DNA of 64,000 nucleotides from the NCBI GenBank assembly GCA_028284495.1, contig JANQRP010000004.1, positions 88,459 to 152,458 of the forward strand. The letters run 5' to 3'. The number at the start of each line of letters is the position of its first letter. Position 1 is the first letter of the stretch. A model generated the notes under the pieces. The model searched no databases and was not told the origin of the DNA. It saw only the letters and a list, made by a program, of their open reading frames with translations. A program made the position numbers and the translations under genes. Positions 1 through 9,213 of the stretch are shown here, in pieces. This DNA is from Longimicrobiales bacterium. Lineage in GTDB: Bacteria; Gemmatimonadota; Gemmatimonadetes; Longimicrobiales; Gaopeijiaceae.

Positions 1-2
1 TC

Positions 3-344
3 GACGACGTGTGGAAGGCGTTGGCGAACCCCTGGCGGCGCTACCTGCTCGATCTCGTGCGCCGCGGTCCGAGGACGACCGGCGAGCTGGCCGAAGCCTG
101 CGGGGGACTGTCGCGCTTCGCCGTCATGCAGCATCTGGAGGTACTGACGGAGGCTCGACTCATCATCCCGCGCCGGCGGGGCCGGCGGCGCTACAACCAC
201 CTGAATCCCGTCCCGATCCAGCGCATTCACGAACGCTGGGTGCAGGCGTTCGAAGGCCACTGGGCGAGCGCGCTGGTGGGCCTGAAGAAGACGCTCGAGC
301 AGGATGAGGGCGGCGCGGAGACGAGCTCCGCCGCCGCGGGCTGA
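3..344 (+). CDS. ArsR-family winged-helix regulator (5' end probably outside window)
   Basis: A small winged-helix DNA-binding protein of the ArsR/SmtB type. The opening WKALANPWRRYLLDL, followed by TTGELA and a recognition helix around SRFAVMQHLEVL, is the usual ArsR fold, with the RRRGRRRYNHLNP wing behind it. No cysteine metal-site motif is visible, so metal sensing is not supported. The frame is open to the window edge (D-D-V-W-K...); a GTG at position 9 could start it, but the family normally has a few residues before W-K-A-L, so the true start is probably upstream. It lies 20 bp before an SRPBCC gene, a common pairing in which the regulator controls the partner. Confidence 0.8.
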   Translation, partial: DDVWKALANPWRRYLLDLVRRGPRTTGELAEACGGLSRFAVMQHLEVLTEARLIIPRRRGRRRYNHLNPVPIQRIHERWVQAFEGHWASALVGLKKTLEQDEGGAETSSAAAG

Positions 345-364
345 CGTCCAACGGAGACGACCCG

Positions 365-925
365 ATGGAAGACGTGGTCTACTCGATCGACATCGCGGTG
401 CCGCGCGAGGCCGCCTGGCACGAACTGACGAAGACGGGCGAGGTCCAGTACCCGATGTTCAACGCGATCCTGGAGACGGACTGGGCCCCCGGGTCGAAGA
501 TGCTCTACTACAAGCCCGACCGGACCATGGTGTTCGTGGTCGGGGAGGTCGTCGAGGTGGAGGAGCCGAGGCGGTTCGTGCACACCTACCGTTTCACCGA
601 TCTGGACGACGCCGCGACCCTGGTCACCTGGGACTTCGAGGAGATCGACACCGGCGTGCGCGTCACCGTCACGCACTCCCGATTCGACGGGGAGACCCCG
701 ACCAGGAAGCGCGTGACCGGCGGCTGGAAGATGATCCTGGCGACGCTCAAGCAGCAGCTCGAGACCGGGAAACCGCCGCTGAAGATCCGGATCATGTTCG
801 GGCTGATGGGCATGCTCTCGTTCATGCAGCCGAAGAAGATCCACACCGACAACGTGCTCGCGGCACTCGAGTCGAACGAACTCTCGACCGGGATTCCGGG
901 CACCTCGCGGGAAGGAGAAGCCTGA
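365..925 (+). CDS. SRPBCC (AHSA1/polyketide cyclase-like) protein
   Basis: A 186-residue START/Bet v 1-like protein. The N-terminus (VYSIDIAVPREAAWHELTKT) is the first strand and helix of the SRPBCC fold, and VVEVEEPRRFVHTYRF and TLVTWDFEEIDTGVRVTVTHS are the typical mid-domain strands of AHSA1-type proteins. Such proteins bind hydrophobic ligands or act as Hsp90 activator-like domains; the ligand cannot be told from sequence. A GGAG lies just before the ATG. The stop codon overlaps the next start (TGATG), so this gene and the small membrane protein are translationally coupled. The ArsR-type gene immediately upstream is the likely regulator. Confidence 0.8.
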   Translation: MEDVVYSIDIAVPREAAWHELTKTGEVQYPMFNAILETDWAPGSKMLYYKPDRTMVFVVGEVVEVEEPRRFVHTYRFTDLDDAATLVTWDFEEIDTGVRVTVTHSRFDGETPTRKRVTGGWKMILATLKQQLETGKPPLKIRIMFGLMGMLSFMQPKKIHTDNVLAALESNELSTGIPGTSREGEA

Positions 926-1260
926 TGACCCCGTTCACCTACTGGCTGGCCGTTTCCATCGTGCTCCAGCTGTCGCACCCGGCGCTCGCGACCGTCATTC
1001 CGGCCTTCGCCAACATGGCGGGGATCCTCGGCGTGGGGATCCCGCTCGTGGTCGGATTCATCTGGGCCCGCAGCGCCCCGATGGCGAGAGGGGCGGCGTT
1101 CGGTCGGGGGTTCCTGCTCGGCTGGATCCCCGCGCTGATCGGCCTGGTTCTGGCGCTGGGCCTGGGGCAGGTGACCACGATGATCCTGGTGCTCGGTGGT
1201 CTCTCCTCGGGCGTGACCGGCGGACTCGGAGCTGCGGTCGGCGCGCGCGGAGAGGGTTGA
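925..1260 (+). CDS. Small integral membrane protein of unknown function
   Basis: A 111-residue hydrophobic protein with about four predicted membrane segments (roughly residues 5-27, 34-48, 58-78 and 81-106), rich in Gly and Ala. I do not recognise a family. Its ATG shares one base with the stop of the SRPBCC gene, so it belongs to the same operon as the ArsR-type regulator and the SRPBCC protein. A gene order of regulator, START-domain protein and small membrane protein suggests a stress- or lipid-related module, but that is inference only. Confidence 0.65.
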   Translation: MTPFTYWLAVSIVLQLSHPALATVIPAFANMAGILGVGIPLVVGFIWARSAPMARGAAFGRGFLLGWIPALIGLVLALGLGQVTTMILVLGGLSSGVTGGLGAAVGARGEG

Positions 1261-1263
1261 GGG

Positions 1264-2271
1264 TCAGCGGCGATCCCGTCCAGAACGTCCGTCGGCCTGA
1301 TCGACCCCTCCGCTGCGGGTCGGGTCGGCCGGCCCGAACACAGACGCCACGAAGTTGTCGACGAGGGTCAGTTCAGCGGGGTTGATGCGAACGGGCAGGC
1401 AGCGCGAGGCCGGGCCGATCCGATTCCCCTCCGGCAGGGCGTCCCAGGTGCCCGGACTGAAGAGCACCAGGGTGCGTCGGTCGGAAATCGCAACGGCGTC
1501 TTCGACGCTTGAGGTCGCTTCGACGTCGACTCCGGTCGCGGCTACCAGCGATCGCCTCAGGTCACCGGTGATCACGTGACACGATTCCGCGTCGAGGTCG
1601 CAGACTACGACCCGCTCCACATCCTTCCGCAGCTGTTCGGAGATCGTGTGCATGTCGGGCTGAATCCCGATGAAGAGGACCCGGGCCGGGTCGTCGGCTC
1701 GACGGTGCAGTACGTTCTCGACCGACTCCGTGTGGAAGTGCGTGCTCACAACCGGGCCCGGCGGCAGTGAGGCGAGCCGGGAAAGGGGCCACCCCCGAGC
1801 GTCGGCCCCCGTGCGTTGAGAGATCTCCCGTGCGATCTGAGCGCAGAGGGCCATAGAGCATTCGACCACCCAGATCGGGCGGGCTCGGCGCACATGGCCC
1901 GGGCCCCCCGCGATACGGCTGAGTACGACTTCCCGCGTCGCGTCGAAGTCCCGTTCCATCTCTTCGAGGAACCGCTCGATCCGCGAATCGAACGAATCCA
2001 TACCGGACGGGAGCTTGAGGACTCGAGTTCCTGATCCGCGGCGACTCTCGACGAGCCCCTCGTCCGCGAGCGCCCGGTAGGCCCTGCGAATAGTGTGGTG
2101 GTGGAGATGCCACCGCTTCTCCGCTGCCCGAATTGCGGGGAGCGTCACTCCTTCGGGCAGGACTCCCGTCAGCACGCTATAGCGAAGAATCGAGTGCAGC
2201 TGACGATACAGTGGCGCATTCGAATCCCGCCGGAGTTGAGATCCAACCGAGTCCAGTATATCGTCAAGCAT
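1264..2271 (-). CDS. GntR-family transcriptional regulator
   Basis: A 335-residue regulator. Residues about 18-85 form a GntR winged helix: APLYRQLHSILRYSVL, then TLPAIRAAEKRWHLHHHTIRRAYRALADEGLVESRRGSGT. The remaining 240 residues do not look like the FCD, UTRA or aminotransferase partners of the main GntR classes; they contain alternating strand/helix stretches (PIWVVECSM, RVLFIGIQPD, RVVVCDLDAES, RTLVLFSPGT) suggesting a Rossmann-like or periplasmic-binding-like effector domain. The ATG is 38 bp from the ATG of the divergent DUF4932 gene, so the shared spacer probably carries operators for both. A perfect TATAAT -10 box lies just upstream. Effector unknown. Confidence 0.8.
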   Translation of the reverse strand: MLDDILDSVGSQLRRDSNAPLYRQLHSILRYSVLTGVLPEGVTLPAIRAAEKRWHLHHHTIRRAYRALADEGLVESRRGSGTRVLKLPSGMDSFDSRIERFLEEMERDFDATREVVLSRIAGGPGHVRRARPIWVVECSMALCAQIAREISQRTGADARGWPLSRLASLPPGPVVSTHFHTESVENVLHRRADDPARVLFIGIQPDMHTISEQLRKDVERVVVCDLDAESCHVITGDLRRSLVAATGVDVEATSSVEDAVAISDRRTLVLFSPGTWDALPEGNRIGPASRCLPVRINPAELTLVDNFVASVFGPADPTRSGGVDQADGRSGRDRR

Positions 2272-2309
2272 CTTCTACGATATCACAATTATAACAATCT
2301 AGCAATGTC
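2272..2309. promoter_or_regulatory. AT-rich divergent promoter/operator between GntR gene and DUF4932 gene
   Basis: A 38-bp spacer that is strikingly AT-rich in a GC-rich neighbourhood. On the minus strand a perfect TATAAT (2293-2288) serves the GntR gene, with a weak -35 (AGGTCA, 2316-2311) 17 bp upstream. On the plus strand TATAAC (2290-2295) overlaps it and could serve the lipoprotein gene. Three CAAT direct repeats (2286, 2295, 2303) spaced 8-9 bp apart are possible regulator contacts. Leaders in both directions would be only about ten bases. Confidence 0.5.
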
Positions 2310-3461
2310 ATGACCTATTCCGCTGAACTTCGCCCTCGGGCTCTCAGGAACGCTCGCGCGGGTGCCTTGTGCACGATGTGCCTCATGACAGTCGTCGGAT
2401 GCGGTCCGGGGTCCCACGATGACGAGTTCGGGAGTGCGCCCGAAGCCTCGGCAGTGCTCCTGCCGGTAGTGGCCACTGCGGAGCCAGGCCTGGAGGTCAG
2501 GGTCGACCCCAGGATCGAGCTCATGGCCGTGATTCAACTTGTCGCCGGGTACCCCGTTCTTGGTCAGTGGGAAACCGACTACCGCGAAAGAGCCCTGGCC
2601 CACTTCACCCCTCATTCGGACCACCCTGCGGTGGTCAGGTTCGACTCTCTTTCGCGTGTGGGCCTGTCCTTCGACCGAGTACCCAAGGTTTTCGCTGCCC
2701 TTGGTCCCCTGCCGCACCTCGCGCTTCCAGAGCAGATCCACCAGGATGTCCGCGGTCGCGGCGTGGGTCGTGGTGAGGTGGGACGATGGGCCGCCGAGCT
2801 TCGGGATTTCTACGCGGTCACGAACTTCGAAGCCTTCTTTCGCGACAACTCGGACCACTTTCGGTGGTTGGTGCAGGGCGCCCTGCCCACAGTGACGGAC
2901 GCCGTTGCCCTCCTCGGAGAGTACTCGGGGGAGGGGGTCGACGACGTTGCCGTCGTCCTGTCTCCTCTCTTGCACGATGGAGGGTTCGGCATGCGGGGGG
3001 GCGACACCGAGTTCATGGCGTTTATCGGGCCTGACGGAGTCGAAGAGGGCAACCCGTCGTTCGGCGACCGCGACCGCCTCGGCCGCCTGGTCTGGCACGA
3101 ACTGGCCCACGGATTCGTGAACCCAGCGACTGCGCGGCACCATGCCGACGTCGCCGCGACGGAGGTGGTTGACAGCGTGTTCCGCAGTCGCATGCGGGCG
3201 CAGGCGTATCCGGACTGGCCCACTATCGTGAACGAGAGCGTGATTCGCGCGATCGAGGTCCGGCTCGCATACGCGACATCGGGCACGGACGGAGCGACCA
3301 GTGTCGCGGCCGAGCAGGTCGGCCGGGGATTCTGCCACGTCCCAGCTATCGCAGCCGCACTCGAGAGGTACGAGGGCTCTCGAGATGTGTATCCATTGCT
3401 GAGTTCGTTTTTCCCGGAGCTCATCGAGGTCTTTCGAAGACCACTGCCAACGTGCTCGTAG
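2310..3461 (+). CDS. DUF4932-type zinc metalloprotease-like lipoprotein
   Basis: A 383-residue exported protein. Residues 1-31 form a lipoprotein signal peptide with lipobox V-V-G-C31. The body starts with a region characteristic of DUF4932 (LEVRVDPRIELMAVIQLVAGY, then an acidic/aromatic stretch) and contains the zinc-binding motif HELAH at residues 263-267 within LVWHELAHGFVNP, so it is probably an outer-membrane or periplasmic metallopeptidase. It stands alone and is divergent from the GntR regulator, which likely controls it. The substrate is not predictable. The ATG at 2310 is chosen because later starts would remove most of the signal peptide. Confidence 0.75.
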   Translation: MTYSAELRPRALRNARAGALCTMCLMTVVGCGPGSHDDEFGSAPEASAVLLPVVATAEPGLEVRVDPRIELMAVIQLVAGYPVLGQWETDYRERALAHFTPHSDHPAVVRFDSLSRVGLSFDRVPKVFAALGPLPHLALPEQIHQDVRGRGVGRGEVGRWAAELRDFYAVTNFEAFFRDNSDHFRWLVQGALPTVTDAVALLGEYSGEGVDDVAVVLSPLLHDGGFGMRGGDTEFMAFIGPDGVEEGNPSFGDRDRLGRLVWHELAHGFVNPATARHHADVAATEVVDSVFRSRMRAQAYPDWPTIVNESVIRAIEVRLAYATSGTDGATSVAAEQVGRGFCHVPAIAAALERYEGSRDVYPLLSSFFPELIEVFRRPLPTCS

Positions 3462-3755
3462 CGGAATACCCCGGCGAGGGAGCGACTCGGCACTTCGTAG
3501 GAGGGTGACGGGGGGTGGATGAGGCCCGAGCCGACTACGCGGTGGCCTTCCCCGGCTCGACCAGTCTTGTGGCGTCCTGCCCCGTAGGGCGGGCGACTCG
3601 GCACGCGGAGAGCGCGGCTCCGGAATCCAACCATAGGATCCGGAGGGAGAGGTAAGGTGGCGAGCGACAGTTGGCTCGCCGCCCTTCGCCACGGCGACGG
3701 CGCCATGCCACGGCCTGGTGGAGAGCGTTCCGGCGGCTGACCACGGGAGGGGAGG

Positions 3756-6212
3756 ATGGCGGGGCGCTCTTTCGTGGCCGGCGTGGCGAGTTCGACGCTC
3801 CGGCTCGCACGCCGATCGCCGGGCTTCGCCCTGGCCGTCACCGCCACACTTGGCCTGGGAATCGGCGCGAATACGGCGATCTTCGGGATAGTGGACCGCG
3901 TCCTCCTCCGTCCTCCGCTGCACGTGGTCGACGCAGATCGGGTCATGTTCGTCGGAACAGAACGTGGCGACCGGCGTTTCGGCACGGCGATGACCTTTCC
4001 CGACTACCGGGATCTCCTGGGCGCGTCCGCCTTCGAGCATGTCTCGCCGGTCAGCGTTTCCCGGCACACGATGAGGTTGGGGGACGGGGCCGTGCCTCTC
4101 GAGGTCGTGGAGGTGTCTCCGTCCTTCTTTCCCCTACTCGGTGTGACCCCGGTCGTCGGTCGATTCTTCGGGCCGAACGAGGAGGGAGTCGGGGCCGACC
4201 CGACGGTCGTCCTCTCTGAGGAGTTCTGGGCGACGGCGTTCGGGTCCGATCCGGCCGTGATCGGCCGCGTCGTGGACGTCTCGGGAGTCGGCGCGACCGT
4301 GATCGGGATCGTGCCGGCAGGGTTCACCGGGGTCGGACTTCTCGCGGTCGATGCCTGGATGCCCATCGTCGCCACCAGATCGAGGATTGCCGAACTGAGC
4401 GCGACTCGGCCTGTCTCGGACCTGTTCGAGAGCCGTGGCGCGTACTGGATATCGGTCGTTGCGCGGCTTTCCGAGGGTGTATCCCCAGAGGCAGCTGCGG
4501 ATGAGGCCACAGGGCTACACCGCGCCGGACGAGCTTCGCAGATCGCACAGGGGCGGTACTCCGAGGAGGTGCGCATTGCGCTGAGACCACTCACGAGCCC
4601 GGCTGGTGCCGAGAGTCACGCGGCCGTCGTGCGGTGGCTGGCGGGGGTGTCGCTCCTGGTTCTCCTCGTCGCCTGCGCGAACGTCGCGAATCTCCTGCTC
4701 GCGCGATCGGTTCGAGTCCGTCGAGACACCGCAGTGCGCCTCGCCCTTGGGGCTTCCCAGGCGCGGTTGGCGGCCGAGCGGCTCGGGAGCGCCGTGATTC
4801 TGGCCGGGATGGGAGGTGCGGCGGCGGTCGTTCTGGCGCTCTGGGGACAGGACGCCCTACAGAGGATCGTACTGCCCGGCGTCTACTTTCCGGGGTACGG
4901 CGCGACCGGTCGGGTGCTGCTCTTCGCGCTTGTGATATCGGTGATCTCGGGGCTCCTGGCAGCGGTTGCTCCCACCCTCCGGGCTGCAAGGACCAGTGTC
5001 GCGGGTGCACTTCGCGAAGGCGCACGCGGCACATCGACGCGGTCGAGAATGCAGGCGGCCCTCGCGGCGGCACAGGCCGCTCTCTCGCTCGTGCTGCTGG
5101 TCGGCGCCGGCCTCTTCGTGAAGAGTCTGGATCAGGTGGATCGCGTCGACCTGGGTTTCGACGTCGACCGCCTCTTGCTCGTAACACTGGACAACGAACC
5201 GTCGGTCCAAACTCCCGACGATGTAAACGGCCTCTACGTAGAAGCCGCGTCCGTGGCGGCACGGCTTCCCGAGGTCGAGTCCGCCGCGGTGACGACAGCG
5301 CCGTTCTACTGGTCGTGGGCGATCTCAATCAGCGTTCCGGGCTTCGATTCTCTCCCTAGGATGCCGGGCGGCGGCCCGTATGTTTGGGGGGTGGGGCTCC
5401 GATACTTCGAGACGGCGGGGGTACCCCTGCTGAAAGGCCGAGACTTCGAGCAGGCCGATCTCACGGATGGACGACGGGTGGCGATCGTAGGCAGAGCGAT
5501 GGCCGACTCCCTCTGGGGCGGCTCGGCGCTGGGCCAATGCCTCCTGGTCGGTGATGATCCCGGTGGATGTACCACTGTGGTTGGAGTTGCCGAGAATACT
5601 GCGCGAGCCGGGCTCGAGGACGAGCCCTTCTTCCAGTACTACCTTCCCTACGAAGACGTGCGGACAGAGGGGATGGAGGTCAGCGGGATCTACGTACGAG
5701 TGACCACCCCCGCCGCCAGCGCCGCGTCGATCGCGACCGCACTCCGTTCGTTTTCGCCACGCGTCCGACACGCGAGCGTTCGGCCTCTCGAGGATGTGCT
5801 CGATCCCCTCTCGCGGACCTGGAAGCTCGGGGCGACCATGTTCTCCCTTTTCGGGGTACTTGCCCTGACTATTGCCGCGGTCGGCCTGTACAGCCTCCTG
5901 TCCTTCAACGTGGCGCAGCGGCGTCGGGAGCTCGGGATTCGAGCGGCGCTCGGAGCCGACCGCACCCGGCTGCTGATTGCAACCGTGTCCGAGGCGCTCC
6001 GCCTCACACTCCTTGGCGTCTCGGTGGGAACGGCCCTCACGTTGATGGCGGGGCCTGGGCTTCAGGACCTCCTCTTTCGTGTGTCCCCCCGCGATCCCGT
6101 CGTGCTCGTCGGGGTGGCGGTGACGCTGTTGGCGGTCTCGGCCTGCGCGAGTCTCCTCCCAGCCCACCGCGCCACGCGAGTGGACCCTGCCGAGGCTCTG
6201 CGAACGGAGTAG
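3756..6212 (+). CDS. ADOP-type ABC transporter permease (MacB/FtsX-like) 1
   Basis: An 818-residue permease of the acidobacterial duplicated orphan permease type. The N-terminal signature is complete: RRSPGFALAVTATLGLGIGANTAIFGIVDRVLLRP. A MacB-like periplasmic core follows (about 55-270), then an FtsX domain with LLVLLVACANVANLLLARS near 300, a second core, and a C-terminal FtsX domain ending in PAHRATRVDPAEALR. There is no ATPase domain, and no partner ATPase is encoded nearby, as is usual for ADOPs. GGAGG lies just upstream of the ATG. It is one of three paralogues within 12 kb; function (efflux or envelope remodelling) is inferred from family only. Confidence 0.9.
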   Translation: MAGRSFVAGVASSTLRLARRSPGFALAVTATLGLGIGANTAIFGIVDRVLLRPPLHVVDADRVMFVGTERGDRRFGTAMTFPDYRDLLGASAFEHVSPVSVSRHTMRLGDGAVPLEVVEVSPSFFPLLGVTPVVGRFFGPNEEGVGADPTVVLSEEFWATAFGSDPAVIGRVVDVSGVGATVIGIVPAGFTGVGLLAVDAWMPIVATRSRIAELSATRPVSDLFESRGAYWISVVARLSEGVSPEAAADEATGLHRAGRASQIAQGRYSEEVRIALRPLTSPAGAESHAAVVRWLAGVSLLVLLVACANVANLLLARSVRVRRDTAVRLALGASQARLAAERLGSAVILAGMGGAAAVVLALWGQDALQRIVLPGVYFPGYGATGRVLLFALVISVISGLLAAVAPTLRAARTSVAGALREGARGTSTRSRMQAALAAAQAALSLVLLVGAGLFVKSLDQVDRVDLGFDVDRLLLVTLDNEPSVQTPDDVNGLYVEAASVAARLPEVESAAVTTAPFYWSWAISISVPGFDSLPRMPGGGPYVWGVGLRYFETAGVPLLKGRDFEQADLTDGRRVAIVGRAMADSLWGGSALGQCLLVGDDPGGCTTVVGVAENTARAGLEDEPFFQYYLPYEDVRTEGMEVSGIYVRVTTPAASAASIATALRSFSPRVRHASVRPLEDVLDPLSRTWKLGATMFSLFGVLALTIAAVGLYSLLSFNVAQRRRELGIRAALGADRTRLLIATVSEALRLTLLGVSVGTALTLMAGPGLQDLLFRVSPRDPVVLVGVAVTLLAVSACASLLPAHRATRVDPAEALRTE

Positions 6213-6661
6213 CGGCGATCCCCCCGCAGAGGGCGGTCGATCCCGCCCTGCCGCCATCCGTCACGGGCAGGCGGCCCCGCGAGATCGAGCCCCGTAGGGT
6301 GTGGCGACCTGGATGACAAAAAGGTCGGCATGGTGACTCGAGCCCGTCGTGGCGTACTGCGCTCTCGGCGATCTCGGCCTCGACCGCGACGACGAACTGG
6401 CGGGAGAGGACTTCGGAGTATCGTTCCTCTCGACGGGGAGACCCACGTGTGACTTCGGCTTGCGTGTCGCTCGCAACGCTGGGCGGTCGTGATTGAGCAA
6501 TCGCTCCAGCGCTCAGCTGCGCAGGCGGCGGACAGCAACCTCGTGGCGTTTCACCACAGGATGCCGCGCTTCGTCACACCGACGTACTCGGGTCCCGTCC
6601 GCCCAACGAGCTTCCACGCCTTGCCGGCGCACGATCCAGGGCTGTGGGGAGGAGGGGCAGG
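6213..6661. other. Intergenic stretch between two permease genes
   Basis: About 450 bp without a convincing intact gene. A hairpin with a 7-bp stem (AGGGCGG 6230-6236 / CCGCCCT 6243-6249) lies 17 bp after the permease stop and could be a weak terminator, although no T tract follows. The only coding-like stretch is a short in-frame remnant at 6337-6492, listed separately. I see no RNA gene or repeat family. Confidence 0.4.
6337..6492 (+). pseudogene. Possible remnant of a formylglycine-generating-enzyme-like C-terminus
   Basis: An open stretch of 51 codons after an in-frame TGA, with no start codon near its beginning, that reads like the end of a SUMF1/FGE-fold protein: acidic residues, then FGVSFLSTGRP and a terminal DFGLRVARN, comparable with the usual R-P...GFRVAR ending of that family. 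No upstream part of the domain is visible. The similarity is short and could be coincidental; treated as gene debris between duplicated permease genes. Confidence 0.2.
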
Positions 6662-9115
6662 GTGGGCTGGGTGTACCGTGATACAGGCTACGCGCTCCGG
6701 AGACTGATCCGGAGTCCGGGGTTCACGCTCGTCGCCGTCGCTTCGCTTGCGCTGGGCATAGGCGCCAACACGGCCATCTTCACTCTGGTCGATGCCGTGC
6801 TGCTCCGTTCGCTGCCCGTGGCGGAGCCCGACGGTCTGTTCAACATCTACACCCGGGACGCCTCCAACTCGGGCGAGGGCCTGATTCCCGTCTCAGTGCC
6901 GAACTTCGAGGATCTGCGGGCACAGGCTCGCAGCTTCGAGGAGATCGTCGGAATCGCCGATATGGGGTTCGGAGTCGACTGGGGCGACTCGGACCCCGTG
7001 GGAATGGCGGGCCAGCTCGTCACAGGGAGCTACTTCCAGGCGCTGGGCGTCGAGGCGGAGATCGGCCGTCTGATTGCGCCCGGGGACGACGCGATCGAAG
7101 GCGACGGAGCGGTCGCCGTGCTGAGCCATGCGACGTGGATGAACTACTTCGGTGGCGATCCACGGGTCGTCGGGACGTCCGTCCGAATCAACGCACAGCC
7201 GTTCACGGTCATCGGGGTTACCCCGCGAGGGTTTCGTGGTCATCAGACGCTCACCACGAGCGAACGCGTATGGGTGCCATTCGGGATGCTTCGCCAGGTA
7301 GCGTCCCCGGGCGTTCTGTTCTTCTTCGAAGTGCGGAGGGCTCTTCCCCTGAACGTGGTCGGGCGGATCGCCGAGGGGGTGGACCCCAGCACGGCGCGGG
7401 CAGAGCTGGCCCAGATCGCCGCGGCGCTCGAGGACGCGTATCCCGAGGACAATCGCAACCGCACCCTCGAAATGGTGCCAACCGCCAGGGCGGCCGTGGG
7501 GGTGAATCAGGTCGAGGCGCTAAGTCGGTCGGGCGCCCTGATGATGGGCGTCGTGGCCCTGGTGTTGCTGATCGCCTGTGCGAACCTCGCGAACCTGATG
7601 CTCGCACGAACGGCTTCGCGGTCTCACGAGCTCGCGCTGCGAACGGCTCTGGGGGCTCCGCGCGGAGCGCTGGTTCGCCAGGTGCTCACCGAAGGCCTGC
7701 TCCTGTCCATCGCAGGCGGAGTGATTGGGCTTGCACTGGCGGGTTGGGGCAGTCGCTTCACGCTGGAGCTGGGTTCTGGACTCCTGCCGTCCCAGGCGGT
7801 CGACGTGTCGCTGAGTGGCCGGGTGCTGCTGTTCACCGCCGTCACGTCCATCGGGACGGGTCTACTCTTCGGCGTGCTTCCAGCTGTTCACGCGTCACGA
7901 CAGGACCCCGCCGCGCTCATGAAGGACACGGGGCGGGAGGGCCAGGTCCAGAGTCGCTCACCCCTTCGAAGCGCGCTCGTCGTTTCGGAGGTGTTGCTCG
8001 CCTTTGTGGGCCTCATGGGGGCGGGCCTCCTGATCAGGTCGATGCAGGAGGCTTCCCGAACCGACTTCGGCTTGGATCTCGAGAACCTCGGTGTCGCGGC
8101 GGTTCCGCTGGGGGGACTCTCGGTCCCCGAGCGGGTCCAGTTCATGGAGTCGGTTCGCGATCGGCTGACGCAGCTTCCGGGAGTCGCCGAAGTCGGCTTC
8201 TCCTCCTCGTTCCCGCTGTCTCCGACTCAGGTCCGGACCCTGGTGCCGGAGGAGGCCGCGCCCGACGACGGCGGCAGCTCCTTCGTCACCACCGTCTCGA
8301 TGATGCCGGGCTATCTGGAAGCCATGAAGCTTCGGATCGTCGCGGGACGGGGCATCGGCATCGACGACCTCCAGGAGGAAAGTCGCCCTGTCGCAGTGAT
8401 CAACGAGGCGCTCGCCCAGCGGTACTGGCCCGGTGAGAGCGCCGTTGGGAAACGCTTCAACTACTTCGCCGACACGGTTGTTCGGGAGGTTGTGGGGGTA
8501 ACCACCGATGTGTCGCTCGGTGACCTCGCGGCGCCCCGGCCGCCGGTGGCCTACATGCCCCACACTCAGTGGTCCTCCGGCACCGGGATACTTCATGTGC
8601 GGCTCGACTCTCACCGGCCTGCACCAATGGACGAGGTCCGTGGAGCGCTGCTCGAGGTCGACGAGGACCGGGAGCCCCAGAACATGCAGATGACCGAGTC
8701 GCTCCTCTCGCAGGTGCTGCGAGTTCGGAGGATCGGGGCAGGGATGGTGGGTACGTTCGGCGTCGTGGCGCTGCTGCTGGCGGTGATCGGGATCTACGCG
8801 GTCATGAGCCAGATCTCGGCTCAGCGACGGCACGAAATCGGGATCCGACTGGCGCTCGGTGCCGAAGTCCAGACGATTGTTCGGATGGTCGTGGTTCAGG
8901 GCATGGCGATGGTGGCTGCCGGGATGGGTGCTGGCGTCGTGGCAGCGATCGCAGCGGGCCGGGCCGTCGAGGGCCTGTTGTTCAACGTTGCCGCTCACGA
9001 CCCGGTTACCCTGGCAGTAGTACCTGTCGTTCTGGGCGCGGTGGCCCTGATCGCGTGCCTGATTCCGGCGCTCCGCGCCACGCGGGTGAGCCCGATGGAG
9101 GCCCTACGGACCTGA
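6662..9115 (+). CDS. ADOP-type ABC transporter permease (MacB/FtsX-like) 2
   Basis: An 817-residue ADOP permease, paralogous to its neighbours. It begins with RLIRSPGFTLVAVASLALGIGANTAIF followed by a MacB-like periplasmic core, a first FtsX domain near residues 280-410 (LLIACANLANLMLARTASR), a second core, and a final FtsX domain ending TRVSPMEALRT. Start choice: the frame also opens at GTG 6644, but GGAGGAGGGG (6649-6658) sits just in front of GTG 6662, which is preferred. A LytTR response regulator and histidine kinase follow at once, so this permease may be controlled by, or may feed signals to, that two-component system. That link is contextual only. Confidence 0.9.
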   Translation: MGWVYRDTGYALRRLIRSPGFTLVAVASLALGIGANTAIFTLVDAVLLRSLPVAEPDGLFNIYTRDASNSGEGLIPVSVPNFEDLRAQARSFEEIVGIADMGFGVDWGDSDPVGMAGQLVTGSYFQALGVEAEIGRLIAPGDDAIEGDGAVAVLSHATWMNYFGGDPRVVGTSVRINAQPFTVIGVTPRGFRGHQTLTTSERVWVPFGMLRQVASPGVLFFFEVRRALPLNVVGRIAEGVDPSTARAELAQIAAALEDAYPEDNRNRTLEMVPTARAAVGVNQVEALSRSGALMMGVVALVLLIACANLANLMLARTASRSHELALRTALGAPRGALVRQVLTEGLLLSIAGGVIGLALAGWGSRFTLELGSGLLPSQAVDVSLSGRVLLFTAVTSIGTGLLFGVLPAVHASRQDPAALMKDTGREGQVQSRSPLRSALVVSEVLLAFVGLMGAGLLIRSMQEASRTDFGLDLENLGVAAVPLGGLSVPERVQFMESVRDRLTQLPGVAEVGFSSSFPLSPTQVRTLVPEEAAPDDGGSSFVTTVSMMPGYLEAMKLRIVAGRGIGIDDLQEESRPVAVINEALAQRYWPGESAVGKRFNYFADTVVREVVGVTTDVSLGDLAAPRPPVAYMPHTQWSSGTGILHVRLDSHRPAPMDEVRGALLEVDEDREPQNMQMTESLLSQVLRVRRIGAGMVGTFGVVALLLAVIGIYAVMSQISAQRRHEIGIRLALGAEVQTIVRMVVVQGMAMVAAGMGAGVVAAIAAGRAVEGLLFNVAAHDPVTLAVVPVVLGAVALIACLIPALRATRVSPMEALRT

Positions 9116-9213
9116 GCCCGCCGAGAGGCAGTCGATTCCCGGCGCATGGACACGGACACCGGGGAGATCCGAACTTGGCACCGACCGCACGGGGCAGTCA
9201 CGGGAGGAGTCCA

